In this document: positions 37,517 to 46,107 of the stretch, in pieces
Layout: every line of letters begins with the position of its first letter
How positions within the stretch are numbered: the stretch's first letter is position 1
DNA from: Chitinophaga filiformis
GTDB lineage: Bacteria; Bacteroidota; Bacteroidia; Chitinophagales; Chitinophagaceae
NCBI RefSeq assembly: GCF_021646545.1
Contig: NZ_JAKIRP010000002.1
Location: 744,001-808,000 of the forward strand
Length of the DNA stretch: 64,000 nucleotides
Reading direction: 5' to 3'
Program-made: the position numbers and the translations under genes
Notes under the pieces: generated by a model
Told to the model about the DNA's origin: nothing
Database searches by the model: none
The model's input: the letters and a program-made list of their open reading frames with translations, nothing else

Positions 37517-38068
37517 ATGTGCACGTTCAATACGATTTCCGCGTTGAAAGAAGGGGACCCTTCGGTTTTCAGTGACCTATTCCACGAATACAACCGAAAG
37601 GTCTATTTCTATGTGCTGTCCAAAACACACTCCCCATATATCGCCGAAGAAACGACACAGATCACCTTTATTAAATTATGGAATTACAGGCAACAACTGG
37701 ACGAATCTGAACAGATTTCCAGATTGATCTTCCACATTGCCAAAGCTACTTTCATCGATTTGCTCAGAAAAGAAGCCACGAGAGAGCGGTTCCTGCAACA
37801 GGAAAAATCTGCAGAAGGAGATACCGGCAATACCTTTCATATAATACAGTCGAAGGAGTTGCTGTTGAGGATCAGGCAGCTGGTGCAGGAGATGCCTCCC
37901 ATGAGAAGAAAAGTTTTTGAACTGAGCCGGTACGAGTCTAAATCGTATAAAGAGATCGCCGATCAACTCTCCCTGTCTGTTAAAACTGTAGAAAATCATA
38001 TGTCTCTAGCCCTCAGTCATTTAAAGAAGCTGCTGCTGTTTTTGCTGTTACTCCTGCACCTCAGTTAA
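37517..38068 (+). CDS. ECF RNA polymerase sigma-70 factor
   Basis: 183 residues. Sigma region 2 (about 10-85) includes FSDLFHEYNRKVYFYVL and AEETTQITFIKLWNYR. Region 4 (about 120-175) includes MPPMRRKVFELSRYESKSYKEIADQLSLSVKTVENHMSLAL. The leucine-rich C-terminal tail is common in Bacteroidota ECF factors. Together with the FecR gene 81 bp downstream it forms the sigma/anti-sigma pair that would switch on the SusC/SusD/GH43 genes that follow. Confidence 0.93.
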   Translation: MCTFNTISALKEGDPSVFSDLFHEYNRKVYFYVLSKTHSPYIAEETTQITFIKLWNYRQQLDESEQISRLIFHIAKATFIDLLRKEATRERFLQQEKSAEGDTGNTFHIIQSKELLLRIRQLVQEMPPMRRKVFELSRYESKSYKEIADQLSLSVKTVENHMSLALSHLKKLLLFLLLLLHLS

Positions 38069-38149
38069 AAAATATTTTTCCTGCCATTAGGGGAATACCC
38101 TTTTTCAAACGATATAATAATAAAGCTCCCATTATCTTAATTAGAACTG

Positions 38150-39196
38150 ATGCAAAGGGAATTGATCGACAAATATTTCAGGAATGAATGCTCTGAGGAG
38201 GAAAGGAAGCTCGTACTGGAATATTTTCGTGATCATCCCGAAGAATGGAATAAGTACGCAAACGATGAAGACTGGGACAATTTTGAAACCAATGAAGAGC
38301 TGGATCCACGTTTAGCAGATAAGCTGTACAGAAAGGTAAGCGAACAAACTTTTAAAAAGCCTGGCAGAACAAGGGTGTACTGGGCGGCAGCCGCGATCTC
38401 AACCGCTGTAATAATAGGGGCGGTCTGGAGCTATTTTGCAGTCCGGAACACATACATGGCCACGAACGGAACTACTATAGAAGCGTCAGGACGGTTCACA
38501 GAAAAGAGGAACGATTCAGATACGTTGCTGCGTTTCTCACTGGACGATGGCTCTATCGTTGTCTTATCGCCTCATAGCAGCATCCGGTATCATGCAGCTT
38601 TTTTATCAGGTGAAAGCAGAACCGTTCATCTTCTGGGAAAAGCGTTATTCCAGGCAAATGCCGACAGAAACAGGCCGTTTATTGTATATGCCGACAGACT
38701 GGCCACTACTGTACTTGGAACTTCCTTCACCATAGAATCATTTGCGGAAAGTACTGCCATAAAAGTAAAACTGCATAGTGGTAAAATACAGGTAGCAGCT
38801 GCCAACACAGTCCGGGAGAAATGGAATGGTAAAGAAATCCTGAAACCGGGTGATGAATTCATCTATGATAAAACGACCATGCTGGCAAGCGTCAAACGTT
38901 ACACGCCGGCAGAGAAAATGGTAAAGGCAGGACCTGCTGATCATAAAGACCGGAATGTGCGCAGGCCCGACTCTTACACATTCGACATCTCACCATTGTC
39001 CGATGTGTTCGATCAGCTGAGCGTTTATTATCAGGTAGACATCTATTATTACCCTTCCGATATCCAGAACAAATACTTTTCCGGAAGGATGCGTAAAACA
39101 GACAGCTTAGAAACTATTCTGAACGATATAGCGGTATTAAACCAACTTAAGATTGAAAAAAAACAGGAACACTACATTGTAAGTAAGAAAGATTAG
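38150..39196 (+). CDS. FecR-family anti-sigma factor
   Basis: 348 residues. The N-terminal cytoplasmic part (about 1-75) binds the sigma factor. A transmembrane helix (about 78-100, VYWAAAAISTAVIIGAVW) and a periplasmic FecR domain (about 110-235; FSLDDGSIVVLSPHSSIRY, RPFIVYADRLATTVLGTSF) follow. The C-terminal DUF4974 domain (about 270-345) has a fold like the secretin/TonB N-terminal (STN) domain. It would hold the ECF factor inactive until the SusC partner signals substrate uptake. Confidence 0.92.
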   Translation: MQRELIDKYFRNECSEEERKLVLEYFRDHPEEWNKYANDEDWDNFETNEELDPRLADKLYRKVSEQTFKKPGRTRVYWAAAAISTAVIIGAVWSYFAVRNTYMATNGTTIEASGRFTEKRNDSDTLLRFSLDDGSIVVLSPHSSIRYHAAFLSGESRTVHLLGKALFQANADRNRPFIVYADRLATTVLGTSFTIESFAESTAIKVKLHSGKIQVAAANTVREKWNGKEILKPGDEFIYDKTTMLASVKRYTPAEKMVKAGPADHKDRNVRRPDSYTFDISPLSDVFDQLSVYYQVDIYYYPSDIQNKYFSGRMRKTDSLETILNDIAVLNQLKIEKKQEHYIVSKKD

Positions 39197-39285
39197 CAGA
39201 AATATGATAAAATGAAAACCACGAGCATCGTTGAGCCTATCAACGAGCGGACCTTTTTTGTCTAACGTAATACAGTAGATACAAA

Positions 39286-42200
39286 ATGAAAAAATGGAAT
39301 TCCACGTGCATGCTGCTTTGCATAGCAGCCCTCTACAGCTTTGTCCCATTGTTACTACAGGCTCAGCCAGGTCAGGGCCGCTCAGATATCTCGGGCATTG
39401 TAAAAAGCGAGAGAACAGGAGAAGCGCTTTGGGGAGTAAGCGTTACAGTTAAAAATGCAGCAAACAATTTCACTGCCTCCGTGCAGACTGATAGCCTCGG
39501 CCTTTTTACCTTCAGCAGATTGCCGGCAGGTCACGGATATACATTCTCCTTTTCATATATCGGATACGAACCACAAATCCTTTCCGGCTATCATCTGAAA
39601 GCCGGCGCCGACTTCTCCATCAGGGTTGACCTGAGAAACGCAGACCAGCGGATCAATGAGGTCGTAGTGGTAGGATACGGCTCTATGCAGAAAAAAGACC
39701 TGACGGGTGCTATCAGCCAGCTAAAAACCGCCAGACTGGAAAAGGAAAGCCCACGCTCCATACAGGACCTGCTGCGTAGCGGTGTGCCCGGCTTATACGT
39801 CGGACAAAACACCTCCGCGAAAGGAGGAGGGGATATGCTGGTAAGAGGGCAGCGATCGTTAAAAGCAAGTAACGATCCACTCATTGTGCTGGATGGTGTG
39901 ATCTTCTTCGGTGAACTATCCGAGATCAACCCACAGGACATAGCGCATTTTGATATCCTGAAAGACGCCTCTTCTGCAGCTATCTATGGCGCGAAATCTG
40001 CCAATGGTGTGATCATCATCACCACGAAAAAAGGTGCTTCCGACAAGCCCACCATTCGCTTTGACGCCAATACCGGTATTGCCACATCCGGCAAAACACG
40101 TAAAGTGTATGATGCAGACGGATACCTGCAGTACCGTTCAGACCTGTTCAACAGTACCACCAGGTGGGCCACTCCGGCAAAATACGTCAAACCCACACCC
40201 GAAAACCTTTCCAGATACGGTATTACAATGGAGGACTGGCTCGCATACGACGCACTTACAGGTACGCCCGATGAGATATGGTTACTTCGTATCGGCCTGT
40301 TCGATAAAGAACGTGCCAACTATGCAAGAGGAAGGACCTATGACTGGTTTGATGGCTCCTTTCAAAATGGACTACAGCAGAATTATAACGTAAGCTTTTC
40401 AGGAAGGAACAAGGATGCACTCAATTATTACATCTCAATGGGATACCTGAACAATGAAGGTATTGTGGTGGGCGATAAATACCGTGCCTACAGGTCTAAC
40501 ATCAAGGTGGACGGGAAGGTTAACAAATGGATGCATACAGGTGTGAACATCAATTTCCAGGACCGCTCTGATGGCAACCTCGCTGTAGACTGGGGCGGAC
40601 AGATCATCAACAACTCACCATTTGCCACACCGCTGGATTCAAACGGCATTCTCGATGGACAACCAATGGGCGCCAGTGTAAACCAGGGCATCAACTCAGC
40701 TTATGGCAATCAGTTCAAGACACTGGAAAAAGGATACACAGTATTGAACACGACCATCTATCAGACTATCAAGCTTCCTTTCCATATTACGTATCAGCTG
40801 AACTTTTCTCCAAGAATGCAATGGTTCTATAACAGATACCATGAATCGTCAAAGAACCCTTTATGGTCTGACAACGGAAAAGTGATCAGAGAAAATACGA
40901 AGAACTTCGACTGGCAGATAGACAATATCATTTCGTGGGACTACAGTTTTGCCCAAAAACATCAGGTGAAAGTTACACTGCTGCAGAATGCAGAAGAACA
41001 CAAATCCTGGAATGAAAGCATTACTGCAAGAGACTTTTCTCCCACAGATGCGCTCGGATTTCATAACATCGGAGCGGCCAATCCTTTAAAGACCACCATC
41101 AGCAGTAACGATCAGCGAAGCACCGGAGATGCTTTGATGGCCCGCTTATTCTATTCATACGATAACCGTTATCTGCTTACAGCATCTGTACGCAGAGATG
41201 GCTACTCCGCATTCGGCGCCTCCAATCCCAGAGCAACCTTTCCCGCACTGGCATTTGCATGGAACTTCGCCAATGAACGTTTCTTCCACTGGTCGCCCAT
41301 GAATACCGGCAAACTGCGCTTGTCATGGGGTATGAACGGCAACCGTTCCATCGGCATCTATCAGGCGCTGTCTAACCTTACTACCGGCTCGGGCAGGTAC
41401 GCATACGTACAAAACAATGGCACTGTGTACGAATTGTCCCAGCTCTATGTAGATCGTATGGCCAACTATGGCCTCAAATGGGAGGCCACTTCATCATGGA
41501 ATATAGGCCTGGACTTCGGCTTCTTCAACAACAGGATCACCGGTAATATGGAAATCTACTACATGCCTACTACAGATCTGCTGATGGACCAGTCCCTGCC
41601 CGACTTTACCGGCTTCAGTACCGTTACCACCAATCTTGGGGAAGTGGTGAACAAGGGCTTTGAACTGGGCATTACCGCGCAGACTATGAGGCGCAGGAAT
41701 ATTGAATGGACCACCACCTTTGGTTTCTTCTTTAACAGGAACAGCGTAAGGCATCTTTATTATACCTATGAAGATGTGCTTGATCAGGATGGTAAAATTG
41801 TAGGCTCCAGGGAAATTGATGATATTTCTAACGGATGGTTCATCGGTCACGACATAGCCTCTATCTGGACTTATAACGTACAGGGCATCTGGCAGGAGAA
41901 GGACAGAGACCAGGCGGCAAAATATGGCGAGATCCCCGGCGATGTGAAAGTAGAAGATGTAAACGGAGATGGAAAATACACGAACGAAGACAAAAGGTTC
42001 ATGGGTTCTACCACACCGCGTTTCCGTTTCACATTAAGAAATGACTTTGCATTGTTCCGGAATATCGACTTTTCTTTCAACATCTATTCTAACTGGGGGC
42101 ACAAGGCAACCTCCACTGACTACCTGAATAATTTTGGTTCCCAGACCGACAGGAACAATTCCTATGTCAGGGAATACTGGACACCCGAAAATCCTTCCAA

Positions 42201-42465
42201 CACCTTCGCAAGGCTGAATTCCACGAATGTGCAGAATGTTACACCCCCACGTGTAATTGATAAAACGTATGTCCGTCTCGATAACGTTTCCATATCTTAT
42301 TCACTGCCGGCCCGTATTGCCAGGAAAGCCGATATGACGCAGGTGAAGGTCTATGCAGGCGTGCGCAATGTTGCCGTATGGGCGAAAGACTGGGAGTACT
42401 GGGACCCTGAGACGACTTCACTGATGCCCAGATATTATACCATGGGAATTACCGCCTCATTTTAA
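39286..42465 (+). CDS. SusC/RagA family TonB-linked outer membrane transporter
   Basis: 1059 residues with a signal peptide (cut near LLQAQ, about 27). A carboxypeptidase-regulatory-like domain (about 33-120; SDISGIVKSERTGEALWGVSV) starts directly after the signal, followed by a TonB-box-like VVVVGYGSM, a plug (about 125-245) and the barrel. In ECF/FecR-controlled systems the transporter usually carries an STN signalling domain, and none is visible here. SusC proteins import oligosaccharides; the linked GH43-CBM32 enzyme suggests arabinose-containing glycans. It is 18 bp before susD. Confidence 0.95.
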   Translation: MKKWNSTCMLLCIAALYSFVPLLLQAQPGQGRSDISGIVKSERTGEALWGVSVTVKNAANNFTASVQTDSLGLFTFSRLPAGHGYTFSFSYIGYEPQILSGYHLKAGADFSIRVDLRNADQRINEVVVVGYGSMQKKDLTGAISQLKTARLEKESPRSIQDLLRSGVPGLYVGQNTSAKGGGDMLVRGQRSLKASNDPLIVLDGVIFFGELSEINPQDIAHFDILKDASSAAIYGAKSANGVIIITTKKGASDKPTIRFDANTGIATSGKTRKVYDADGYLQYRSDLFNSTTRWATPAKYVKPTPENLSRYGITMEDWLAYDALTGTPDEIWLLRIGLFDKERANYARGRTYDWFDGSFQNGLQQNYNVSFSGRNKDALNYYISMGYLNNEGIVVGDKYRAYRSNIKVDGKVNKWMHTGVNINFQDRSDGNLAVDWGGQIINNSPFATPLDSNGILDGQPMGASVNQGINSAYGNQFKTLEKGYTVLNTTIYQTIKLPFHITYQLNFSPRMQWFYNRYHESSKNPLWSDNGKVIRENTKNFDWQIDNIISWDYSFAQKHQVKVTLLQNAEEHKSWNESITARDFSPTDALGFHNIGAANPLKTTISSNDQRSTGDALMARLFYSYDNRYLLTASVRRDGYSAFGASNPRATFPALAFAWNFANERFFHWSPMNTGKLRLSWGMNGNRSIGIYQALSNLTTGSGRYAYVQNNGTVYELSQLYVDRMANYGLKWEATSSWNIGLDFGFFNNRITGNMEIYYMPTTDLLMDQSLPDFTGFSTVTTNLGEVVNKGFELGITAQTMRRRNIEWTTTFGFFFNRNSVRHLYYTYEDVLDQDGKIVGSREIDDISNGWFIGHDIASIWTYNVQGIWQEKDRDQAAKYGEIPGDVKVEDVNGDGKYTNEDKRFMGSTTPRFRFTLRNDFALFRNIDFSFNIYSNWGHKATSTDYLNNFGSQTDRNNSYVREYWTPENPSNTFARLNSTNVQNVTPPRVIDKTYVRLDNVSISYSLPARIARKADMTQVKVYAGVRNVAVWAKDWEYWDPETTSLMPRYYTMGITASF

Positions 42466-42483
42466 TGTTTAAACAGAACTGAT

Positions 42484-44385
42484 ATGAAGATCTCTATAAA
42501 TAATGCTGCAAAGATGATCCTGTTGGGATGGACGATACTTTTACCACTCAGCTGTTCAAAGAATTTTCTCGAGCCTGATCCGCTGTCGTTCTACGAACCC
42601 ACCATCACCTTTACCTCGAAGGAAGGCTTACAGGCAGCCATTACCAGTTGTAACAGGAACCTTACTTATGTATGGACAGGTGAGGGCGCGCCTTTACTCA
42701 CAGATCTGCTGTTTTCAGATGTAGCGGTAGACGGTACTACCGATAAATCTGGCCCTGCACAAGACCTGAATGCCATGATCACGCCGACATCAAACAATAA
42801 CGATGTCAATACCAATAAGATCAACTGGTTCTGGTTCGAGGGGTATAAAGGGATCAAATATGCGAACACCATCATCTCCAATCTTCCCCGTGTGGAAGGC
42901 CTGGATACTACGCTACGCAACCAGATGATGGGCATGGCCTACTTTCATCGTACATTCCGTTACATGTGGCTGATCTTTGATTTTGGTGATGTACCACTGC
43001 TCACAAAAGAGATCACTACGCCTAAGTTCAATTTTCGTTCTACGAAAAGAGGTGTGATCCTCCAAAAACTGGTAGCTGACATGGAGTTTGCTGTACAACA
43101 TGTACCTGCTATTGCAGATTTCGGAATGGTGAACAAAGGCGCCTGCCAGCAATTACTCATAAAATGTTACCTGGCAGCAGGTGAGTTTGATAAGGCTATA
43201 ACGGTAGCCAATGATCTTATTAATAATTCTGGTCGTTCATTGATGTGGGATCCCTTTGGCGCCTTCGTAAATCCTATGCCGGCCATACACAACATCACAC
43301 GCAACGTGATCTGGGACCTGCATCGCGCGCAAAATAAATCCATCGCTACCAACAGGGAAACCATCTTCAATATCATCAGCCGGGAAGACTTTGTAAACAG
43401 CCGGCAGAATATGGTTACAATGCGGAATGCGCTTCCTTTTTATTCCGGCACAGGCAATCAGCTGATCAGCACTCCCTCCGGCAAGCCTGGTATGAGCACC
43501 AGTTATAACCTTACAAAAGACAAAATAGATCTGCGTAAAACCTACGGCAGGGGCATTGCCAAAACAAGGCCCACCTGGTACAGCAGCGATGCCATATGGG
43601 ACGATACCAGCGATCTTCGCCATAGCACCAGCACCGGCAACTGGATGCGCATGCAGGACATGGTGTACAACAACCCCTCTTTGCTAAACAATGGTGATCA
43701 GTATTACGGGCAACATCTTCAGAAATATAATGCCGCCGGCAAGCTACTCGTCAATGATACTATCAGAACATGGTTTGACTGGCCGCACTATAAGCTCTGG
43801 GTGGAAACGCCCAGAAGTGAAACGGTCGACAACTACGACGGAGGGGCCAGCGACTGGTACATATACCGTTTGGCAGAAACTTACCTCTTGCGGGCGGAAG
43901 CCAATTTCTGGAAAGGCAACCTGGCAGCTGCCGCTGAAGACGTGAACACCATTCGCCGTCGCGCACACTGTACCCTCATGTATACCGCCGATAGAATAAA
44001 CATTGGCGTTATCCTCGATGAAAGGGCCCGCGAGCTGTATTATGAAGAAATGCGCCATGTGGAGCTCAGTCGCATCTCTTACATTTTTGCACGTACACAC
44101 ACGACCGACGAGTTCGGGAAAACTTACGAAGAAGACAATCTTTCCCGAAGCAGTTACTGGTATGAAAGAGTGAACCGGTATAATAACTTTTACAATAAAG
44201 GCGTAAAGACAGTGTACGGTACTGAATTTACAGTAAGCCCTTATCATCTTCTATGGCCTGTGCCGCAGTCTGATATTGACGCCAACAGAAATGGACGTCT
44301 GAACCAGAATTTTGGTTATTCAGGTTATGAAGCGAATGAGCCCCCAATAGATAATCTGGAGGAAGCTATAGCTGCCCAGGATTAG
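42484..44385 (+). CDS. SusD/RagB family glycan-binding lipoprotein
   Basis: 633 residues with a lipoprotein signal (LLPLSC, Cys24). It has TPR-like helices (IKYANTIISNLPRVEG, AYFHRTFRYMWLIFDFGDVPLL) and the C-terminal SusD region with LAETYLLRAEANFWKG, ILDERARELYYEEMRHVELSR and LWPVPQSDIDANRNG. It works as the surface lid of the SusC barrel encoded just upstream. Its sequence differs clearly from the other SusD in the window, so the two loci are not a recent duplication. Confidence 0.95.
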   Translation: MKISINNAAKMILLGWTILLPLSCSKNFLEPDPLSFYEPTITFTSKEGLQAAITSCNRNLTYVWTGEGAPLLTDLLFSDVAVDGTTDKSGPAQDLNAMITPTSNNNDVNTNKINWFWFEGYKGIKYANTIISNLPRVEGLDTTLRNQMMGMAYFHRTFRYMWLIFDFGDVPLLTKEITTPKFNFRSTKRGVILQKLVADMEFAVQHVPAIADFGMVNKGACQQLLIKCYLAAGEFDKAITVANDLINNSGRSLMWDPFGAFVNPMPAIHNITRNVIWDLHRAQNKSIATNRETIFNIISREDFVNSRQNMVTMRNALPFYSGTGNQLISTPSGKPGMSTSYNLTKDKIDLRKTYGRGIAKTRPTWYSSDAIWDDTSDLRHSTSTGNWMRMQDMVYNNPSLLNNGDQYYGQHLQKYNAAGKLLVNDTIRTWFDWPHYKLWVETPRSETVDNYDGGASDWYIYRLAETYLLRAEANFWKGNLAAAAEDVNTIRRRAHCTLMYTADRINIGVILDERARELYYEEMRHVELSRISYIFARTHTTDEFGKTYEEDNLSRSSYWYERVNRYNNFYNKGVKTVYGTEFTVSPYHLLWPVPQSDIDANRNGRLNQNFGYSGYEANEPPIDNLEEAIAAQD

Positions 44386-44406
44386 ATCAGCCTTTTTATG
44401 CTATAA

Positions 44407-44444
44407 AAAGCGCCTTCGGAAGTTAGCTGTCTGCAAGGCGCTTT
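44407..44444 (+). terminator. Stem-loop after susD
   Basis: AAAGCGCCTT (44407-44416) pairs perfectly with AAGGCGCTTT (44435-44444) around an 18-base loop. It lies 22 bp past the susD stop and before the GH43 gene, so it may end the SusCD transcript or reduce GH43 expression. Confidence 0.65.
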
Positions 44445-44480
44445 AAATAATATTTCTTAATAGTTAATCCTTCAATCCCC

Positions 44481-45965
44481 ATGAAAACAAACATTGCCTA
44501 TTTGCTTGGCTTTTTATGCCTTGCTCTTTGTTCTGCCTGTAAAAAGACCTGTGAGGAACACCCCATACCTCATGCGGCAGATTTTATCGTTGAAAATACG
44601 TTCACGAATCCGCTGATACCTCGCGGTGCTGACCCCTGGGTCACGCAGAAGAATGGCGTCTACTATTTCACGTATACGCAAGGCAGCAAACTGGTACTGT
44701 TCCAGACAAAAGCTTTATCGGAACTGGCATTAGCGCCACAGCACGACGCGTGGATCCCTGACCCCGAAGGACCTTATTCAAAAAACATCTGGGCGCCGGA
44801 GCTGCATGAAATAGACAATAAGTGGTACATCTATTTTGCCGCAGATAATGGAACTAATGCGAATCATCGCATGTATGTGGTGGAGAACAGTTCACCAGAT
44901 CCCATGCAGGGAGAATGGGTATTGAAAGGGAAAGTCAGCGACCCTTCCAATCAATGGGCGATAGACGGAACCGTATTCAAACACCAGGGGCAAATGTACA
45001 TGTTGTGGTCCGGCGGTAATGCGGGCGCTGCTCCACAGCATATCTGCATCGCCAAAATGAGCAATCCCTGGACGATCGAAAGTGAAAAAGTGATCATCTC
45101 CAGTCCTACCTATCCCTGGGAAATGAACGGAAGTGCCATTAATGAAGGTCCCCAGGTGCTGATCAACCCGAACGGACAGGTGTTGGTAGTGTATTCTGCC
45201 AGCGGCTATTGGGTAGATACGTATTGCCTGGGATTACTAAGCCTTAAGGTAAACGGTGACCCTATGAATCCGGCGGATTGGACGAAGACGCAGCAACCCG
45301 TCTTTTCCATGCTGGCAGAGAGCGGGGCTTATGGAACCGGTCACAATGGGTTTTTCAAATCACCGGATGGTACGGAAGACTGGATCATCTATCATGCGCG
45401 TAATGCACCCGGAGGCGGGGGGCGTAACGCACGCATGCAGAAATTTACCTGGAAAGCAGACGGCTCGCCCGATTTTGGTGTACCAGCCAAGATCGGTTAT
45501 CCACTGGAAAAGCCCGCTGGTGAACCTATCCGGAAAATTTACAGAACGGACGATTGGTCTATTGCTGGTTACAGCTCAGAAGAACTTGTCAATGACCGCT
45601 TAGCCATACGAGCGATAGATAATAATGAATCTACGTTCTGGATAGCACGTTATTCCACTTCGCCAACAAACTATCCTGACCATTGGCTCACGGTAGACAT
45701 GGGTCGTAGTTTACCCGTAGATGGTTTCACCTTTGTTCAGAAAAGCGGCGACCGGAAAATAAAAGAGCTGGAGCTCCTTGTGGGTAACGACAACCAGACC
45801 TGGGAAAGCCTTGGTATCGTCAAGTTGCTTGATCTCAACCCTAACAGGCAATATTTCAATCTTCCCGGCAGGAAGAACTTCAGATATTTTAAGCTGGTAC
45901 CTGTATCTGGTTATGATGCGCAGCTTCAGCCTGGATTGGCAGAAGTAGGAACCTTTATCCGTTAA
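44481..45965 (+). CDS. GH43 glycosidase with C-terminal CBM32 (F5/8 type C) domain
   Basis: 494 residues with a lipoprotein signal (LCSACKK, Cys20). The five-bladed propeller (about 42-350) has the putative base Asp51 (RGADPWV), the modulator in WAIDGTVF, and the probable acid Glu in INEGPQVL. A CBM32/discoidin-like sandwich (about 365-494; EELVNDRLAIRAIDNNESTFWIAR, HWLTVDMG) binds sugars. Relatives act as exo-arabinofuranosidases or exo-arabinanases. It follows susD by 95 bp with a stem-loop between, and closes the second polysaccharide locus. Confidence 0.85.
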   Translation: MKTNIAYLLGFLCLALCSACKKTCEEHPIPHAADFIVENTFTNPLIPRGADPWVTQKNGVYYFTYTQGSKLVLFQTKALSELALAPQHDAWIPDPEGPYSKNIWAPELHEIDNKWYIYFAADNGTNANHRMYVVENSSPDPMQGEWVLKGKVSDPSNQWAIDGTVFKHQGQMYMLWSGGNAGAAPQHICIAKMSNPWTIESEKVIISSPTYPWEMNGSAINEGPQVLINPNGQVLVVYSASGYWVDTYCLGLLSLKVNGDPMNPADWTKTQQPVFSMLAESGAYGTGHNGFFKSPDGTEDWIIYHARNAPGGGGRNARMQKFTWKADGSPDFGVPAKIGYPLEKPAGEPIRKIYRTDDWSIAGYSSEELVNDRLAIRAIDNNESTFWIARYSTSPTNYPDHWLTVDMGRSLPVDGFTFVQKSGDRKIKELELLVGNDNQTWESLGIVKLLDLNPNRQYFNLPGRKNFRYFKLVPVSGYDAQLQPGLAEVGTFIR

Positions 45966-45970
45966 ATAGC

Positions 45971-46001
45971 AAAACGCCGGAGCTCATATCTCCGGCGTTT
46001 T
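45971..46001 (+). terminator. Terminator after the GH43-CBM32 gene
   Basis: A 12 bp perfect stem (45971-45982 with 45990-46001), flanked by A4/T4, has a 7-base loop. It is 5 bp past the stop and ends the locus. The flanking A and T runs could let it work on both strands, facing the convergent PKD gene. Confidence 0.85.
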
Positions 46002-46107
46002 CGTCATATATCAATTCCATTGTTTATCTCCCAGACAGTTTGCTACCCACGCCTGCCGACGTTATAGCCGCTGCTCGTAGCAATACTAAGCATACAACGT
46101 CCAACAC

